Shown in pieces: positions 1 to 6,812 of a stretch of DNA of 6,871 bases. The position numbers and the translations under genes are program-made. Source of the DNA: an uncultured Selenomonas sp. (GTDB lineage Bacteria > Bacillota > Negativicutes > Selenomonadales > Selenomonadaceae); NCBI GenBank assembly GCA_945494195.1, contig CALYVJ010000085.1:1-6871 (forward strand). The letters run 5' to 3'. How positions within the stretch are numbered: the first letter of the stretch is position 1; each line of letters begins with the position of its first letter. The notes beneath the pieces are model-generated. The model searched no databases, had not been told where the DNA came from, and saw only the letters and a program-made list of their open reading frames with translations.

Positions 1-449
1 TCAATCCGGATTGCCGGGGGGTATTTTTCGGGCTGTCGGCCATTCATACCAAGGGAGATATGCTGCGTTCGGTTATGGAAGGGGTCAGCTATTCCCTGCT
101 CGATTGTTTCGATGTGTTGAAGGAAATGAAGGTTGACGTCCAAGAAATGATGGCCTGTGGCGGCGGTGGCAAGAGCGGTATTTGGCGGCAGATGTTGGCG
201 GATATGTACGCTTGCGAGGTCAAAACCATCAAAGCCCAGGAAGGACCGGCTTTGGGGGTGGCAATCCTGGCCGGTGTTGGCGCTGGATTGTTCCCGGATG
301 TTCCTACGGCCTGCCGTCAGTTTATTCAGCAGGATACTTGGTGCCAGCCAGAACCATCGGCACATGCTTACTATGAGAAAGGGCATAAGCTTTACCAGAA
401 ACTATATAGTCAGCTCAAGGAGTGCTATAGCGAGTTAGCAGTATTATAA
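1..449 (+). CDS. xylB: Xylulokinase, C-terminal part (5' end outside window)
   Basis: Partial gene, read in frame from base 3; the last 148 residues are present and the gene ends at TAA 447-449. Xylulokinase phosphorylates D-xylulose with ATP in the cytoplasm, giving xylulose 5-phosphate for the pentose phosphate pathway. The visible part is the C-terminal FGGY kinase domain: an RGVFFGL segment just inside the edge, the helix beginning [13 protein letters not shown] (from base 60), the glycine-rich nucleotide-binding turn GGGGKS (159-176) followed by WRQMLAD, and the [12 protein letters not shown] segment. The order and spacing match E. coli XylB as I recall it. Other FGGY kinases (glycerol, gluconate, ribulose) share the fold, but the WRQMLAD motif and the xyloside genes downstream favour xylulokinase. 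The next gene starts 14 bases later, implying co-transcription. No damage is seen in the visible part. Confidence 0.9.
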   Translation, partial: NPDCRGVFFGLSAIHTKGDMLRSVMEGVSYSLLDCFDVLKEMKVDVQEMMACGGGGKSGIWRQMLADMYACEVKTIKAQEGPALGVAILAGVGAGLFPDVPTACRQFIQQDTWCQPEPSAHAYYEKGHKLYQKLYSQLKECYSELAVL

Positions 450-463
450 GGGAGGAATTATCA

Positions 464-1882
464 ATGGATGCTTCGTTACCTAAGAATATGGCCGATAAGG
501 CAGCCGGGCGGGCTGCTGCGCATGTCCGCATGTTCATCTATTTTGCCGCAGGGATGGCTGGCTTGCTTTTTGGTCTTGACCAGGGCGTCATATCTGGTGC
601 CTTGCCGTTTATCAGTCAAGAATGGAATTTATCCAGTGCGGTGCAGGAATGGGTGGTCAGCTCGATGATGGTAGGCGCGGCTACGGGCGCTATCGTGGCT
701 TCGGTTATGGCCAAGAAGATTGGCCGTAAAAAGAGCTTGATGATAGGCGCGACGCTCTTTATCATCGGCTCCCTCGGCTCTGGTTTTGCCGTTAGCGCCG
801 ATATGCTCATCGGTTTCCGGTTGATTCTCGGTTTGTCGGTCGGCATTGCTTCCTATACGGCTCCGCTTTATTTGGCTGAGATGTAGGATAAGAACGCCCG
901 TGGACGGGTAATATCCGGCTATCAGCTGATGGTTACTGTGGGGATTCTCGCTGCGTTCCTTTCGGATACGGCATTCAGCTACAGTGGCAATTGGCGCATG
1001 ATGCTGATGGTTATTGCCCTGCCAGCAGTCTTGCTGCTGCTGACCGTTATCCGTCTGCCGGACAGCCCGCGCTGGCTGGCAGCTGTGGGGCGCATTGAGG
1101 AGGCTTCGGGTGTTTTGGAAGCCCTGCATGGCAGTGTCGAAATTGCCCGCGAAGAAATGAAGGATATCAAAGATGCCTTGAAAATCAAGCAGGATGGTTG
1201 GGGCCTTTTCAAGGCGAATAAAAATGTTCGCCGGGCGGTATTCCTGGGGGTACTCCTGCAGGCCATGCAACAGTTTACTGGTTTTAATGTCATCATGTAT
1301 TACTCGCCGAAAATCCTGAGCCTGGCTGGGTTCTCCACCACCGAGGATCAGATGATCGGTACGGTTATCAATGGTATTGTCTTTGTATTGTCCACCTTCA
1401 TCGCCATCTTTATGGTGGATAAAAATGGCCGCAAACCGACCCTAAAGATTGGCTTTGGCGTCATGGCACTGTCCATGGCAGTGGTAGGGGTCTGCATGTC
1501 AATGCTTGAAACTGGTACGGCTGATGTGTCGGTTTCCTATCTGGCTGCCATTATGACGATGGTAAGCATCGCCGGTTTTGGCATGAGTGCTGGTCCGATT
1601 GTCTGGGTTCTCTGCTCAGAAATCCAGCCGCTCAAATCCCGTGAGTTTGGTGTTGCCTGCTCGACGATGACCAACTGGATTACCTGTGCGATTGTCGGTG
1701 CGACATTCCTGACGCTGGTCGATACCTTAGGGTCGGCTCATACCTTCTGGCTGTATGCTTTGCTCAATGGCTTCTTTATCGTCTTGACGATGGCCTATGT
1801 GCCGGAGACGAAAAATGTTACGCTGGAAAATATTGAGAAAAACCTCATGGAAGGCAAGAAGCTGCGCAATATTGGCTGTTGA
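464..1882 (+). pseudogene. araE: AraE/GalP-type pentose:H+ symporter interrupted by one in-frame TAG
   Basis: Major facilitator (sugar porter) family, predicted to import L-arabinose or another aldose with H+ across the inner membrane. The frame from ATG 464 stops at TAG 884-886 after 140 residues, then continues in the same frame to TGA 1880-1882. Counting the TAG as one residue gives 472, close to E. coli AraE and GalP. The first piece holds four membrane helices and the loop motif GRKKS (87-91). The second, eight-helix piece carries PDSPRW (199-204), the substrate motif QQFTGFN (269-275) with YY just after, SEIQPLK, PETK (447-450) and a C-terminus ending KLRNIG, very like AraE. The stop lies in the loop between helices 4 and 5, where AraE and GalP have alanine. 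No frameshift or second stop is seen, so the lesion is recent, a sequencing error, or read through. An SD (GGAGG 451-455) precedes ATG 464; no convincing one precedes the internal ATG 929. It could be annotated as two ORFs (464-886 and 929-1882). Confidence 0.87.
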
Positions 1883-1890
1883 GTGTCTGT

Positions 1891-1901
1891 AGGGAGAGAG
1901 G
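1891..1901 (+). promoter_or_regulatory. Ribosome binding site that sets the GPH symporter start
   Basis: The purine-rich run AGGGAGAGAGG lies 5 bases before ATG 1907. A GTG at 1883, directly after the previous stop, is in the same frame but sits upstream of this site and has no Shine-Dalgarno sequence of its own. The start is therefore placed at 1907. Confidence 0.8.
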
Positions 1902-1906
1902 TAAAA

Positions 1907-3322
1907 ATGGAAGTTTTGAAAAATTATAAGCTGAGTATGCGGGAAAAGACAGGTTACGCCATGGGCGACTTGGCCTGCAATCTCATCTATACCACGGTTT
2001 GCACCTATCTCTTGTTTTTCTATACCAACGTTTATGGCCTGCCGGCGGAAATCGTCGCGACGATGTTCCTCATCGTGCGGGTGATGGATGCTATTGTGGA
2101 TCCGATTGTCGGAACGTTTGTGGATAAGCACACCTTCCGCTATGGAAAGTTCCGGCCCTATCTGCTCTACGGTGCGTTCCCTTTTGCGGTACTGGGCATC
2201 CTTTGCTTCAGCACGCCGGAGCTCACCCAGGGCGCGAGCATCATCTATGCCTATGCGACCTACATCGGCCTGTCTCTGGTCTATACGACCATCAACATCC
2301 CGTATGGTGCCCTTACAGCGGCGATGACCCGCGACAACAAGGAAGTCGTTAGCATGACTTCGATCCGCATGCTTTGTGCGAATCTGGGTGGTCTCATCGT
2401 TTCCTTCGGCATCCCCGTACTGGTCACGATGATTTCTGGCAGCTACACGGGGGAGGAGTCCCGCTTCGGCTGGCAGGTGACCATGGGCCTTTATAGCGTC
2501 ATCGGTGCCTTGCTGCTGCTCTACTGCTTCTCCCAGACGAAGGAGCGCATCAAGATCGACCCGTCCAATGATGAGAAGCTGCGTTTTGTCGATGTGTTCA
2601 AGCAGTTCAAGGTCAATCGTCCGCTGGTTGTCCTGAGCCTGTTCTTCATCATCCTCTTCGGCATGATGGCGGTGATGAATTCCATTGGCACGTATTTCAT
2701 CACCTATAACTGCAACCGTCCGGATCTCATCCAGTGGTATGGCCTTATCGGTACCCTGCCGGCCTTCTTCCTGCTGCCGATGGTGCCGACGTTCAACAAG
2801 CTGGTCGGCAAGATCAACCTGCTGCGCATCTCCCTGGTGCTCGGCATGGTAGGCTGCATCGTCACCTATCTGGTACCGGCTGATAACATCACGCTGGTAC
2901 TCATCGCGCGCTTCATCGGCTCCTGCGGCATCATCGTCGCCGGCGGTTTCATGTGGGCTTTGATTCCGGAGACCATCGAGTATGGCGAGTACAAGACGGG
3001 CAAACGGTTGAGCGGTATGATCTATGCGATCATTGGCTTCTTCTTTAAGTTTGGCTTGGCCTTGGGCGGCATCGTTCCGGGCTTCATGCTGGCGCGATTT
3101 GGCTATGTAGCCAATCAGGTGCAGACGCCGGAGGCCTTGCAGGGCATCTTGCTGACGACGACCTTGATCCCGCTGTTGTTCTTGGCAGTGGCCTTCGTGG
3201 ACATCTGCTTCTATGGCCTCGATGATGAACGCTATCACGAAATCGTGACGGAGCTTGAGAGCCGTCATCAGCAGGAACAGGAGCATGAGCATGAAGGTAC
3301 GTCGGCAGCAGGGACTATGTAA
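1907..3322 (+). CDS. GPH-family sugar:cation symporter, probably xyloside transporter (MelB/XynP-like)
   Basis: Predicted 471-residue inner-membrane protein of the glycoside-pentoside-hexuronide:cation symporter family (MelB, XynP, YicJ relatives), which couples Na+ or H+ to uptake of glycosides. The N-terminus has the family pattern EKxGYAMGDLACN, followed by a hydrophobic helix with FFYTNVYGL. The cation-site pattern DAIVDP carries Asp61 and Asp65, with the same spacing as MelB Asp55 and Asp59. FRYGKFRP follows in the next loop. The late motif EYGEYKTGKR and Lys381 in FFFKFGLALGG match the MelB region with Lys377. About 12 hydrophobic segments are present. The C-terminal tail is short, hydrophilic and rich in His, Glu and Gln. 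The gene is 24 bases from the previous stop and 21 bases before a cytoplasmic xylosidase, so xylobiose or arabinoxylo-oligosaccharides are the likely cargo. Family assignment is firm; the substrate is inferred from context. Confidence 0.92.
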   Translation: MEVLKNYKLSMREKTGYAMGDLACNLIYTTVCTYLLFFYTNVYGLPAEIVATMFLIVRVMDAIVDPIVGTFVDKHTFRYGKFRPYLLYGAFPFAVLGILCFSTPELTQGASIIYAYATYIGLSLVYTTINIPYGALTAAMTRDNKEVVSMTSIRMLCANLGGLIVSFGIPVLVTMISGSYTGEESRFGWQVTMGLYSVIGALLLLYCFSQTKERIKIDPSNDEKLRFVDVFKQFKVNRPLVVLSLFFIILFGMMAVMNSIGTYFITYNCNRPDLIQWYGLIGTLPAFFLLPMVPTFNKLVGKINLLRISLVLGMVGCIVTYLVPADNITLVLIARFIGSCGIIVAGGFMWALIPETIEYGEYKTGKRLSGMIYAIIGFFFKFGLALGGIVPGFMLARFGYVANQVQTPEALQGILLTTTLIPLLFLAVAFVDICFYGLDDERYHEIVTELESRHQQEQEHEHEGTSAAGTM

Positions 3323-3328
3323 GGGATG

Positions 3329-3335
3329 AAAGGAG
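3329..3335 (+). promoter_or_regulatory. Ribosome binding site that sets the xylosidase start
   Basis: AAAGGAG lies 8 bases before ATG 3344. An in-frame ATG at 3326 overlaps this site and has poor spacing to any other purine run. Starting at 3344 gives MKIQNP, which aligns with the known N-terminus of the S. ruminantium enzyme and puts the catalytic base at Asp14. Confidence 0.85.
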
Positions 3336-3343
3336 CATTCACT

Positions 3344-4963
3344 ATGAAGATACAGAATCCAATCTTGAAAGGGTTCAATCCGGATCCGAGCATCGTGCGG
3401 GCCGGGGAGGATTACTACATTGCCACGTCCACCTTTGAATGGTTTCCCGGCGTGCAGATCCATCATTCCAAGGATTTGGTGCATTGGCATCTCATCGCCC
3501 ATCCCCTTGACACCACGGAAATGCTCGATATGAAGGGCAATCCGGATTCGGGGGGGATCTGGGCGCCGGATCTCAGCTACGCCGACGGCAAGTTTTGGCT
3601 GATCTACACGGATGTTAAGGTGGTGGATGGCATGTGGAAGGACTGCCATAACTATCTCACGACGGCAGAAGACATCAAGGGGCCGTGGTCAAAACCGATA
3701 CGCCTGAATGGGGCAGGCTTTGATGCCTCGCTGTTCCATGATCCCAGCGGCCGCAAATATCTGGTCAATATGTATTGGGACCAGCGGGTTTACCATCACA
3801 ACTTCTATGGCATTGCCCTGCAGGAATATTCGGTGGCAGAAGAAAAGCTCATCGGCCAGCCGGAAATCATCTACAAGGGTACGGATATCGCCTACACCGA
3901 AGGTCCGCATCTTTACTACATCAATGATAGGTACTATCTGATGACGGCAGAAGGCGGCACGACGTATCAGCATTCGGAGACCATCGCGCGGAGCAAGAGT
4001 ATCCATGGTCCCTACGAGATCCAGCCCGATTATCCCATGCTGTCCGCTTGGGCAGATATCCATAATCCGCTGCAGAAATGCGGTCATGCCTCGCTGGTGC
4101 AGACGCAGGCGGGTGAGTGGTACCTGGCGCATCTGACGGGACGTCCGCTGCCGGCCCCCGATGGTTTTCCCAGCCGTGAGCGCGAGCAGCACGCCTACTG
4201 CCCGCTGGGCCGTGAGACCGCCATCGAGAAAATCGAATGGCGCGATGGCTGGCCTGTCGTAGTTGGCGGCCGCCAGGGCAGCCTGGAGGTACCTGCACCG
4301 GAGCTTCCGGGGCAGGAATGGGAAGCCACCTATGACGAGGTGGATGATTTCGATGCGGATACCTTGAATATCAATTTCCAGACCCTGCGGATACCCTTTA
4401 CGGAAACGCTGGGAAGCCTTACCGCCCGCCCGGGATTCCTGCGGCTCTATGGCCGCGAATCTCTGCAGTCGAAGTTCACTCAGGCCCATGTGGCACGCCG
4501 CTGGCAGTCGTTTCAGTTTGATGCCCAGACCAGCGTGGAATTCCAGCCGGTTTCGTTCCAGCAGATGGCGGGAATGACTTGCTATTACAATACGGAGAAC
4601 TGGTCCAGCTTCCACGTGACCTGGAATGAGAGCAAGGGTCGCTGCCTGGATCTGGTGGTGGCGGATAATGGCAGCTTCTCGATGCCGTTGGCCGGACAGG
4701 AAATCCCCGTGCCGGAGGATGTGAAGGCGGTTCACTTCAAAGTGGAGGTCCGCGGCCGGAGCTACCGCTATGGGTATTCCCTTGATGGCGCATCGTTCAC
4801 GTTCCTGCCGGTCACGCTGGCCAGCTGGAAACTGTCCGATGACTATGTGCGGGGCGGTGGCTTCTTCACCGGGGCGTTTGTCGGCATGAACTGCATCGAC
4901 ATCACGGGAACTGCGCTGCCCGCTGACTTTGATTATTTCAGCTACAAAGAATTAGAAAAATGA
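3344..4963 (+). CDS. xynB: GH43 beta-D-xylosidase / alpha-L-arabinofuranosidase (SXA-like)
   Basis: Predicted 539-residue glycoside hydrolase family 43 enzyme (probably subfamily 11), inverting. It should remove xylose from the non-reducing end of xylo-oligosaccharides and also release arabinose. No signal peptide is seen, so it acts in the cytoplasm on imported oligosaccharides. The N-terminal five-bladed propeller (about 1-320) includes GFNPDPS with the general base Asp14, [16 protein letters not shown] with Asp127 (pKa modulator), YTEGPH with the general acid Glu186, and LGRET with Arg290. These numbers agree with those recalled for Selenomonas ruminantium SXA, and the two proteins seem to align nearly end to end. 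The C-terminal beta-sandwich domain (about 330-539) includes [18 protein letters not shown], the ARRWQSF segment and [13 protein letters not shown]. The gene appears intact. Literature names for this enzyme include xsa/sxa; xynB is the generic symbol. The family and activity are well supported; actual specificity is inferred from the close relative. Confidence 0.96.
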   Translation: MKIQNPILKGFNPDPSIVRAGEDYYIATSTFEWFPGVQIHHSKDLVHWHLIAHPLDTTEMLDMKGNPDSGGIWAPDLSYADGKFWLIYTDVKVVDGMWKDCHNYLTTAEDIKGPWSKPIRLNGAGFDASLFHDPSGRKYLVNMYWDQRVYHHNFYGIALQEYSVAEEKLIGQPEIIYKGTDIAYTEGPHLYYINDRYYLMTAEGGTTYQHSETIARSKSIHGPYEIQPDYPMLSAWADIHNPLQKCGHASLVQTQAGEWYLAHLTGRPLPAPDGFPSREREQHAYCPLGRETAIEKIEWRDGWPVVVGGRQGSLEVPAPELPGQEWEATYDEVDDFDADTLNINFQTLRIPFTETLGSLTARPGFLRLYGRESLQSKFTQAHVARRWQSFQFDAQTSVEFQPVSFQQMAGMTCYYNTENWSSFHVTWNESKGRCLDLVVADNGSFSMPLAGQEIPVPEDVKAVHFKVEVRGRSYRYGYSLDGASFTFLPVTLASWKLSDDYVRGGGFFTGAFVGMNCIDITGTALPADFDYFSYKELEK

Positions 4964-4981
4964 TTGGATAAATAGAATTGC

Positions 4982-4987
4982 GAGGTG
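4982..4987 (+). promoter_or_regulatory. Ribosome binding site that sets the DUF4867 gene start
   Basis: GAGGTG lies 6 bases before ATG 4994. The alternative in-frame GTG at 4985 is inside this site, so ATG 4994 (protein starting MKISSV) is preferred. Confidence 0.72.
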
Positions 4988-4993
4988 CAGAAA

Positions 4994-5620
4994 ATGAAAA
5001 TCAGCAGTGTCAAAGAAAAAGAATTCCGTCCCTATGGCCGTGTGCTGCCGCTGGATGTGGCTGGCTTTGTGAAGACCATCAAAGCCCGTCCAGCCGTGAA
5101 GAAGGGCGAGGTGGTCTACGAGCCGTCGGTTCAGGAGTTTGAAGACCTGCCACTCTACCAGGAACTCAAGGATAAGACCTATGGCGAGCAGGCTATCGAG
5201 TTCGGCCATTGCAGCGGCTGGAATGAAAAGCTCAATGCTGTGGAGTATCATCGTTCCTCGGAAATCGATATTGCGGCGACGGATCTTTATCTGATTCTGG
5301 GCCGCCAGCAGGATATCGACTATGAGACGAATACCTACGATACGAGCAAGATGGAGGTATTCTTTGTGCCGGCCGGCACGGCGGTGGAGCTTTATGCAAC
5401 GACGCTTCACTATGCTCCCTGTGGCAAGGAGGGCAAGGAATTCCGCTGCGGGGTGGTACTGCCGAAGGGAACGAATGAAGAGCTCCATGAACCAGCAGGA
5501 AAAGAAGCAGAAGACCGGCTGTTGTTTGCGGAGAATAAATGGTTGATTGCCCATAAAGAAAGCGGCCTGGAACAGGAGGGAGCCTGGATCGGACTGAAGG
5601 GGAAAAACCTTACGCTGTAA
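4994..5620 (+). CDS. Uncharacterised DUF4867-family protein, cupin-like
   Basis: Predicted 208-residue soluble protein with no signal peptide or membrane segment. I recognise it as the DUF4867 family from memory; no function is established to my knowledge. Visible features: an N-terminal stretch with EFRPYGRVLPLD; EFGHCSGWN (about 69-77); EYHRSSEI (84-91) followed by TDLYLILG; FFVPAGTAVEL (123-133) leading into LHYAPC (138-143); and WLIAHKES near the C-terminus. The EYHRSSEI segment and the PAGT...H segment look like the two conserved strands of a cupin barrel, so His86, Glu90 and His139, perhaps with His72 or Glu132, could bind a metal. This is inference from pattern alone. It is the last gene of the apparent operon, 30 bases after the xylosidase and 19 bases before the terminator hairpin. 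The context suggests a sugar isomerase, epimerase or mutarotase-like role or an accessory function, but none is proven. The gene looks intact. Confidence 0.8.
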   Translation: MKISSVKEKEFRPYGRVLPLDVAGFVKTIKARPAVKKGEVVYEPSVQEFEDLPLYQELKDKTYGEQAIEFGHCSGWNEKLNAVEYHRSSEIDIAATDLYLILGRQQDIDYETNTYDTSKMEVFFVPAGTAVELYATTLHYAPCGKEGKEFRCGVVLPKGTNEELHEPAGKEAEDRLLFAENKWLIAHKESGLEQEGAWIGLKGKNLTL

Positions 5621-5638
5621 GCTGGTATTACAGGCTAA

Positions 5639-5680
5639 AGTACGAGCCTTCCCTGTTGGGGAAGGCTCGTACTGATTTTG
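5639..5680 (+). terminator. Rho-independent terminator of the pentose operon
   Basis: A perfect 15-bp stem (5639-5653 with 5659-5673) encloses a 5-base loop TGTTG and is followed by GATTTTG, a short T run. It begins 18 bases after the TAA of the preceding gene. The T tract is only four bases, so termination may be incomplete, but the stem is long and GC-rich near the loop. The stem sequence, being symmetrical, could also form in antisense transcripts; no minus-strand gene is seen nearby. Confidence 0.88.
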
Positions 5681-5704
5681 TCATTCGTCGTTATTTACGA
5701 ATGA
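5681..5704. promoter_or_regulatory. Inverted repeat, candidate operator of the LacI-type regulator
   Basis: TCATTCGT at 5681-5688 and its exact reverse complement ACGAATGA at 5697-5704 are separated by 8 bases. The right arm overlaps the proposed -35 box of the regulator gene, the position expected for autorepression. The spaced arms are unlike the compact CG-centred palindrome usual for LacI proteins, so another regulator, or a small hairpin just after the terminator, is possible. The inverted repeat itself is certain; its role is inferred. Confidence 0.55.
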
Positions 5705-5722
5705 TAAAAAAATTGCTAAAAT
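5694..5722 (+). promoter_or_regulatory. Probable sigma-70-type promoter of the LacI-type regulator gene
   Basis: A -35-like TTTACG (5694-5699), a 17-base spacer and a -10-like TAAAAT (5717-5722), preceded by TGC as an extended -10 element. Transcription would begin near 5729-5731, about 38 bases before the ATG at 5768. The region is AT-rich compared with the flanking genes. Assigned by eye from consensus matches. Confidence 0.55.
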
Positions 5723-5767
5723 ACGACTGAAGAGATTATGAGTAGCAGATAGCAGGGAAGAAAACGT

Positions 5768-6784
5768 ATGGTTACAATGAAGAAAATCGCCGAACTCTGT
5801 GGGGTTTCACGAGGAACTGTTGACCGTGCCTTGAATGGACGCGGGCGTGTAAACGCCGAGACGGCAGAAAATATCCGTAAGATGGCCAAACAGCTTGGCT
5901 ACGAACCCAATCCGGCCGGCAAGGCGCTGGCTGCCCGCAAACGTCGTCCGGTAATTGGTATCATCCTTTCTTCGGAGGGCAATGCTTTCTTTGATCGCGT
6001 GATTGACGGAATCAAGGATGCAGCAGAAGAATACAAGATATACGGCCTGCAGGTTGAAATCCATACGATGAAAGGCTATCTGCCAGAAGATCAATTAGCA
6101 CGGATCGAATCCATCCAGGCGGATGTCAATGCGCTGATTTTGAATCCCATCAACGATAAACGGATTGTCCAAAAGATTGATGAACTGGTGGAGTCTGGGG
6201 TCTTTGTGGTCAACCTGAACAACGACGTTGACGGGTCAAAACGCCATTGCTATGTGGGCAGTGATTATTATAATGGAGGAATTACCGCCTGTGCGCTCTT
6301 AGAAGCGATGATTGGAACTTCGGCTAAAGTCGGGCTTATCCTGGGGAGCCGTCAGGTCCTTGGTCATAAGCAGCGGCTGGAGGGGTTCCTTCACCGGATG
6401 GAACGGGTCAGGGATTTTTATGCTATCGATGTGATTGAGCATGAAGATGATGAGATTTTTGCCTATGAGCGAACCAAGGAATTTTTGCGCATCCATCCGG
6501 AGACGACGGCAATCTGTTCCCTGGCTGCCGGCGTATACGGCATTGGCCGGGCAGTTATGCAGCTGCCGGAGGAGAAGCGGCCCATGGTCATTGCCTTCGA
6601 CAGCGTGCCCACCACTGTGGAGATGATGAAATTCGGGGTCGTACGGGCAACGATTTATCAGCATCCCTATCGGCAGGGGCACTTGGCGGTCGATATCGCT
6701 TTTGCGTACTTGGTCAATGGCCGTTTGCCGGAAAAACGGGAATACATTATGAAAAATGAAATCCGTCTACTAGAGAATTTGTAA
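5768..6784 (+). CDS. LacI-family transcriptional regulator, probable pentose-responsive
   Basis: Predicted 338-residue DNA-binding protein. Residues 4-50 form the LacI helix-turn-helix: MKKIAELCGVSRGTVDRALN, with Asp19 where most LacI proteins have Ser in TVSR. The region 46-60 (EPNPAGKALAARKRR) is the hinge that enters the minor groove. Residues 61 to about 330 form a periplasmic-binding-protein-like sugar domain (Peripla_BP_4 type, like RbsB), with VIGIILSS at its start, NPIND, VVNLNNDVDG, YVGSDYYNGG and IAFDSVPTT, where Asp278 is a likely ligand contact. The start at 5768 has an SD (AGGGAAG 5754-5760) at 7 bases; ATG 5777 would be too far from it. The gene is separated from the operon by a terminator and has its own promoter-like sequence. 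It probably controls the upstream genes, itself, or both; the effector (xylose, arabinose or a xyloside) cannot be read from the sequence. It appears intact. Confidence 0.93.
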   Translation: MVTMKKIAELCGVSRGTVDRALNGRGRVNAETAENIRKMAKQLGYEPNPAGKALAARKRRPVIGIILSSEGNAFFDRVIDGIKDAAEEYKIYGLQVEIHTMKGYLPEDQLARIESIQADVNALILNPINDKRIVQKIDELVESGVFVVNLNNDVDGSKRHCYVGSDYYNGGITACALLEAMIGTSAKVGLILGSRQVLGHKQRLEGFLHRMERVRDFYAIDVIEHEDDEIFAYERTKEFLRIHPETTAICSLAAGVYGIGRAVMQLPEEKRPMVIAFDSVPTTVEMMKFGVVRATIYQHPYRQGHLAVDIAFAYLVNGRLPEKREYIMKNEIRLLENL

Positions 6785-6812
6785 CGAAGCAGAGGAAAAG
6801 GAGTTGTAAAAT

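Noticed and set aside
629..1270. Minus-strand open frame spanning the TAG site of the symporter
   Set aside because: Considered as a possible reason for the interruption, but the product has no recognisable motif and the plus-strand frame is clearly the transporter.
929..1882. The second symporter piece as an independent 317-residue gene
   Set aside because: ATG 929 lies inside predicted helix 5, no good ribosome site precedes it, and the 14 codons before it still match the family. It is the rest of the interrupted gene.
2..3547. Ten-base repeat CAATCCGGAT at 2-11, 3376-3385 and 3538-3547
   Set aside because: All three copies encode Asn-Pro-Asp in conserved protein motifs in the same codon phase; this reflects codon preference, not a repeat element.
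1727..3649. Open antisense frame of about 640 codons on the minus strand
   Set aside because: It lies exactly opposite the GPH symporter and the start of the xylosidase, both strongly supported by family motifs. Its product is a low-complexity mix rich in His, Arg, Gln, Asp and Ala with no recognisable domain, as expected for the shadow of biased codon use.
3689..4735. Open antisense frame of about 348 codons opposite the xylosidase
   Set aside because: It is a shadow of the GH43 coding frame, with no family motif and no convincing ribosome site or promoter.
6785..6812. Small gene or strong promoter directly after the regulator
   Set aside because: The AAAAGGAG at 6797-6804 is followed only by TTG then TAA in frame, and the TAAAAT at 6807-6812 lacks a -35 at proper spacing.
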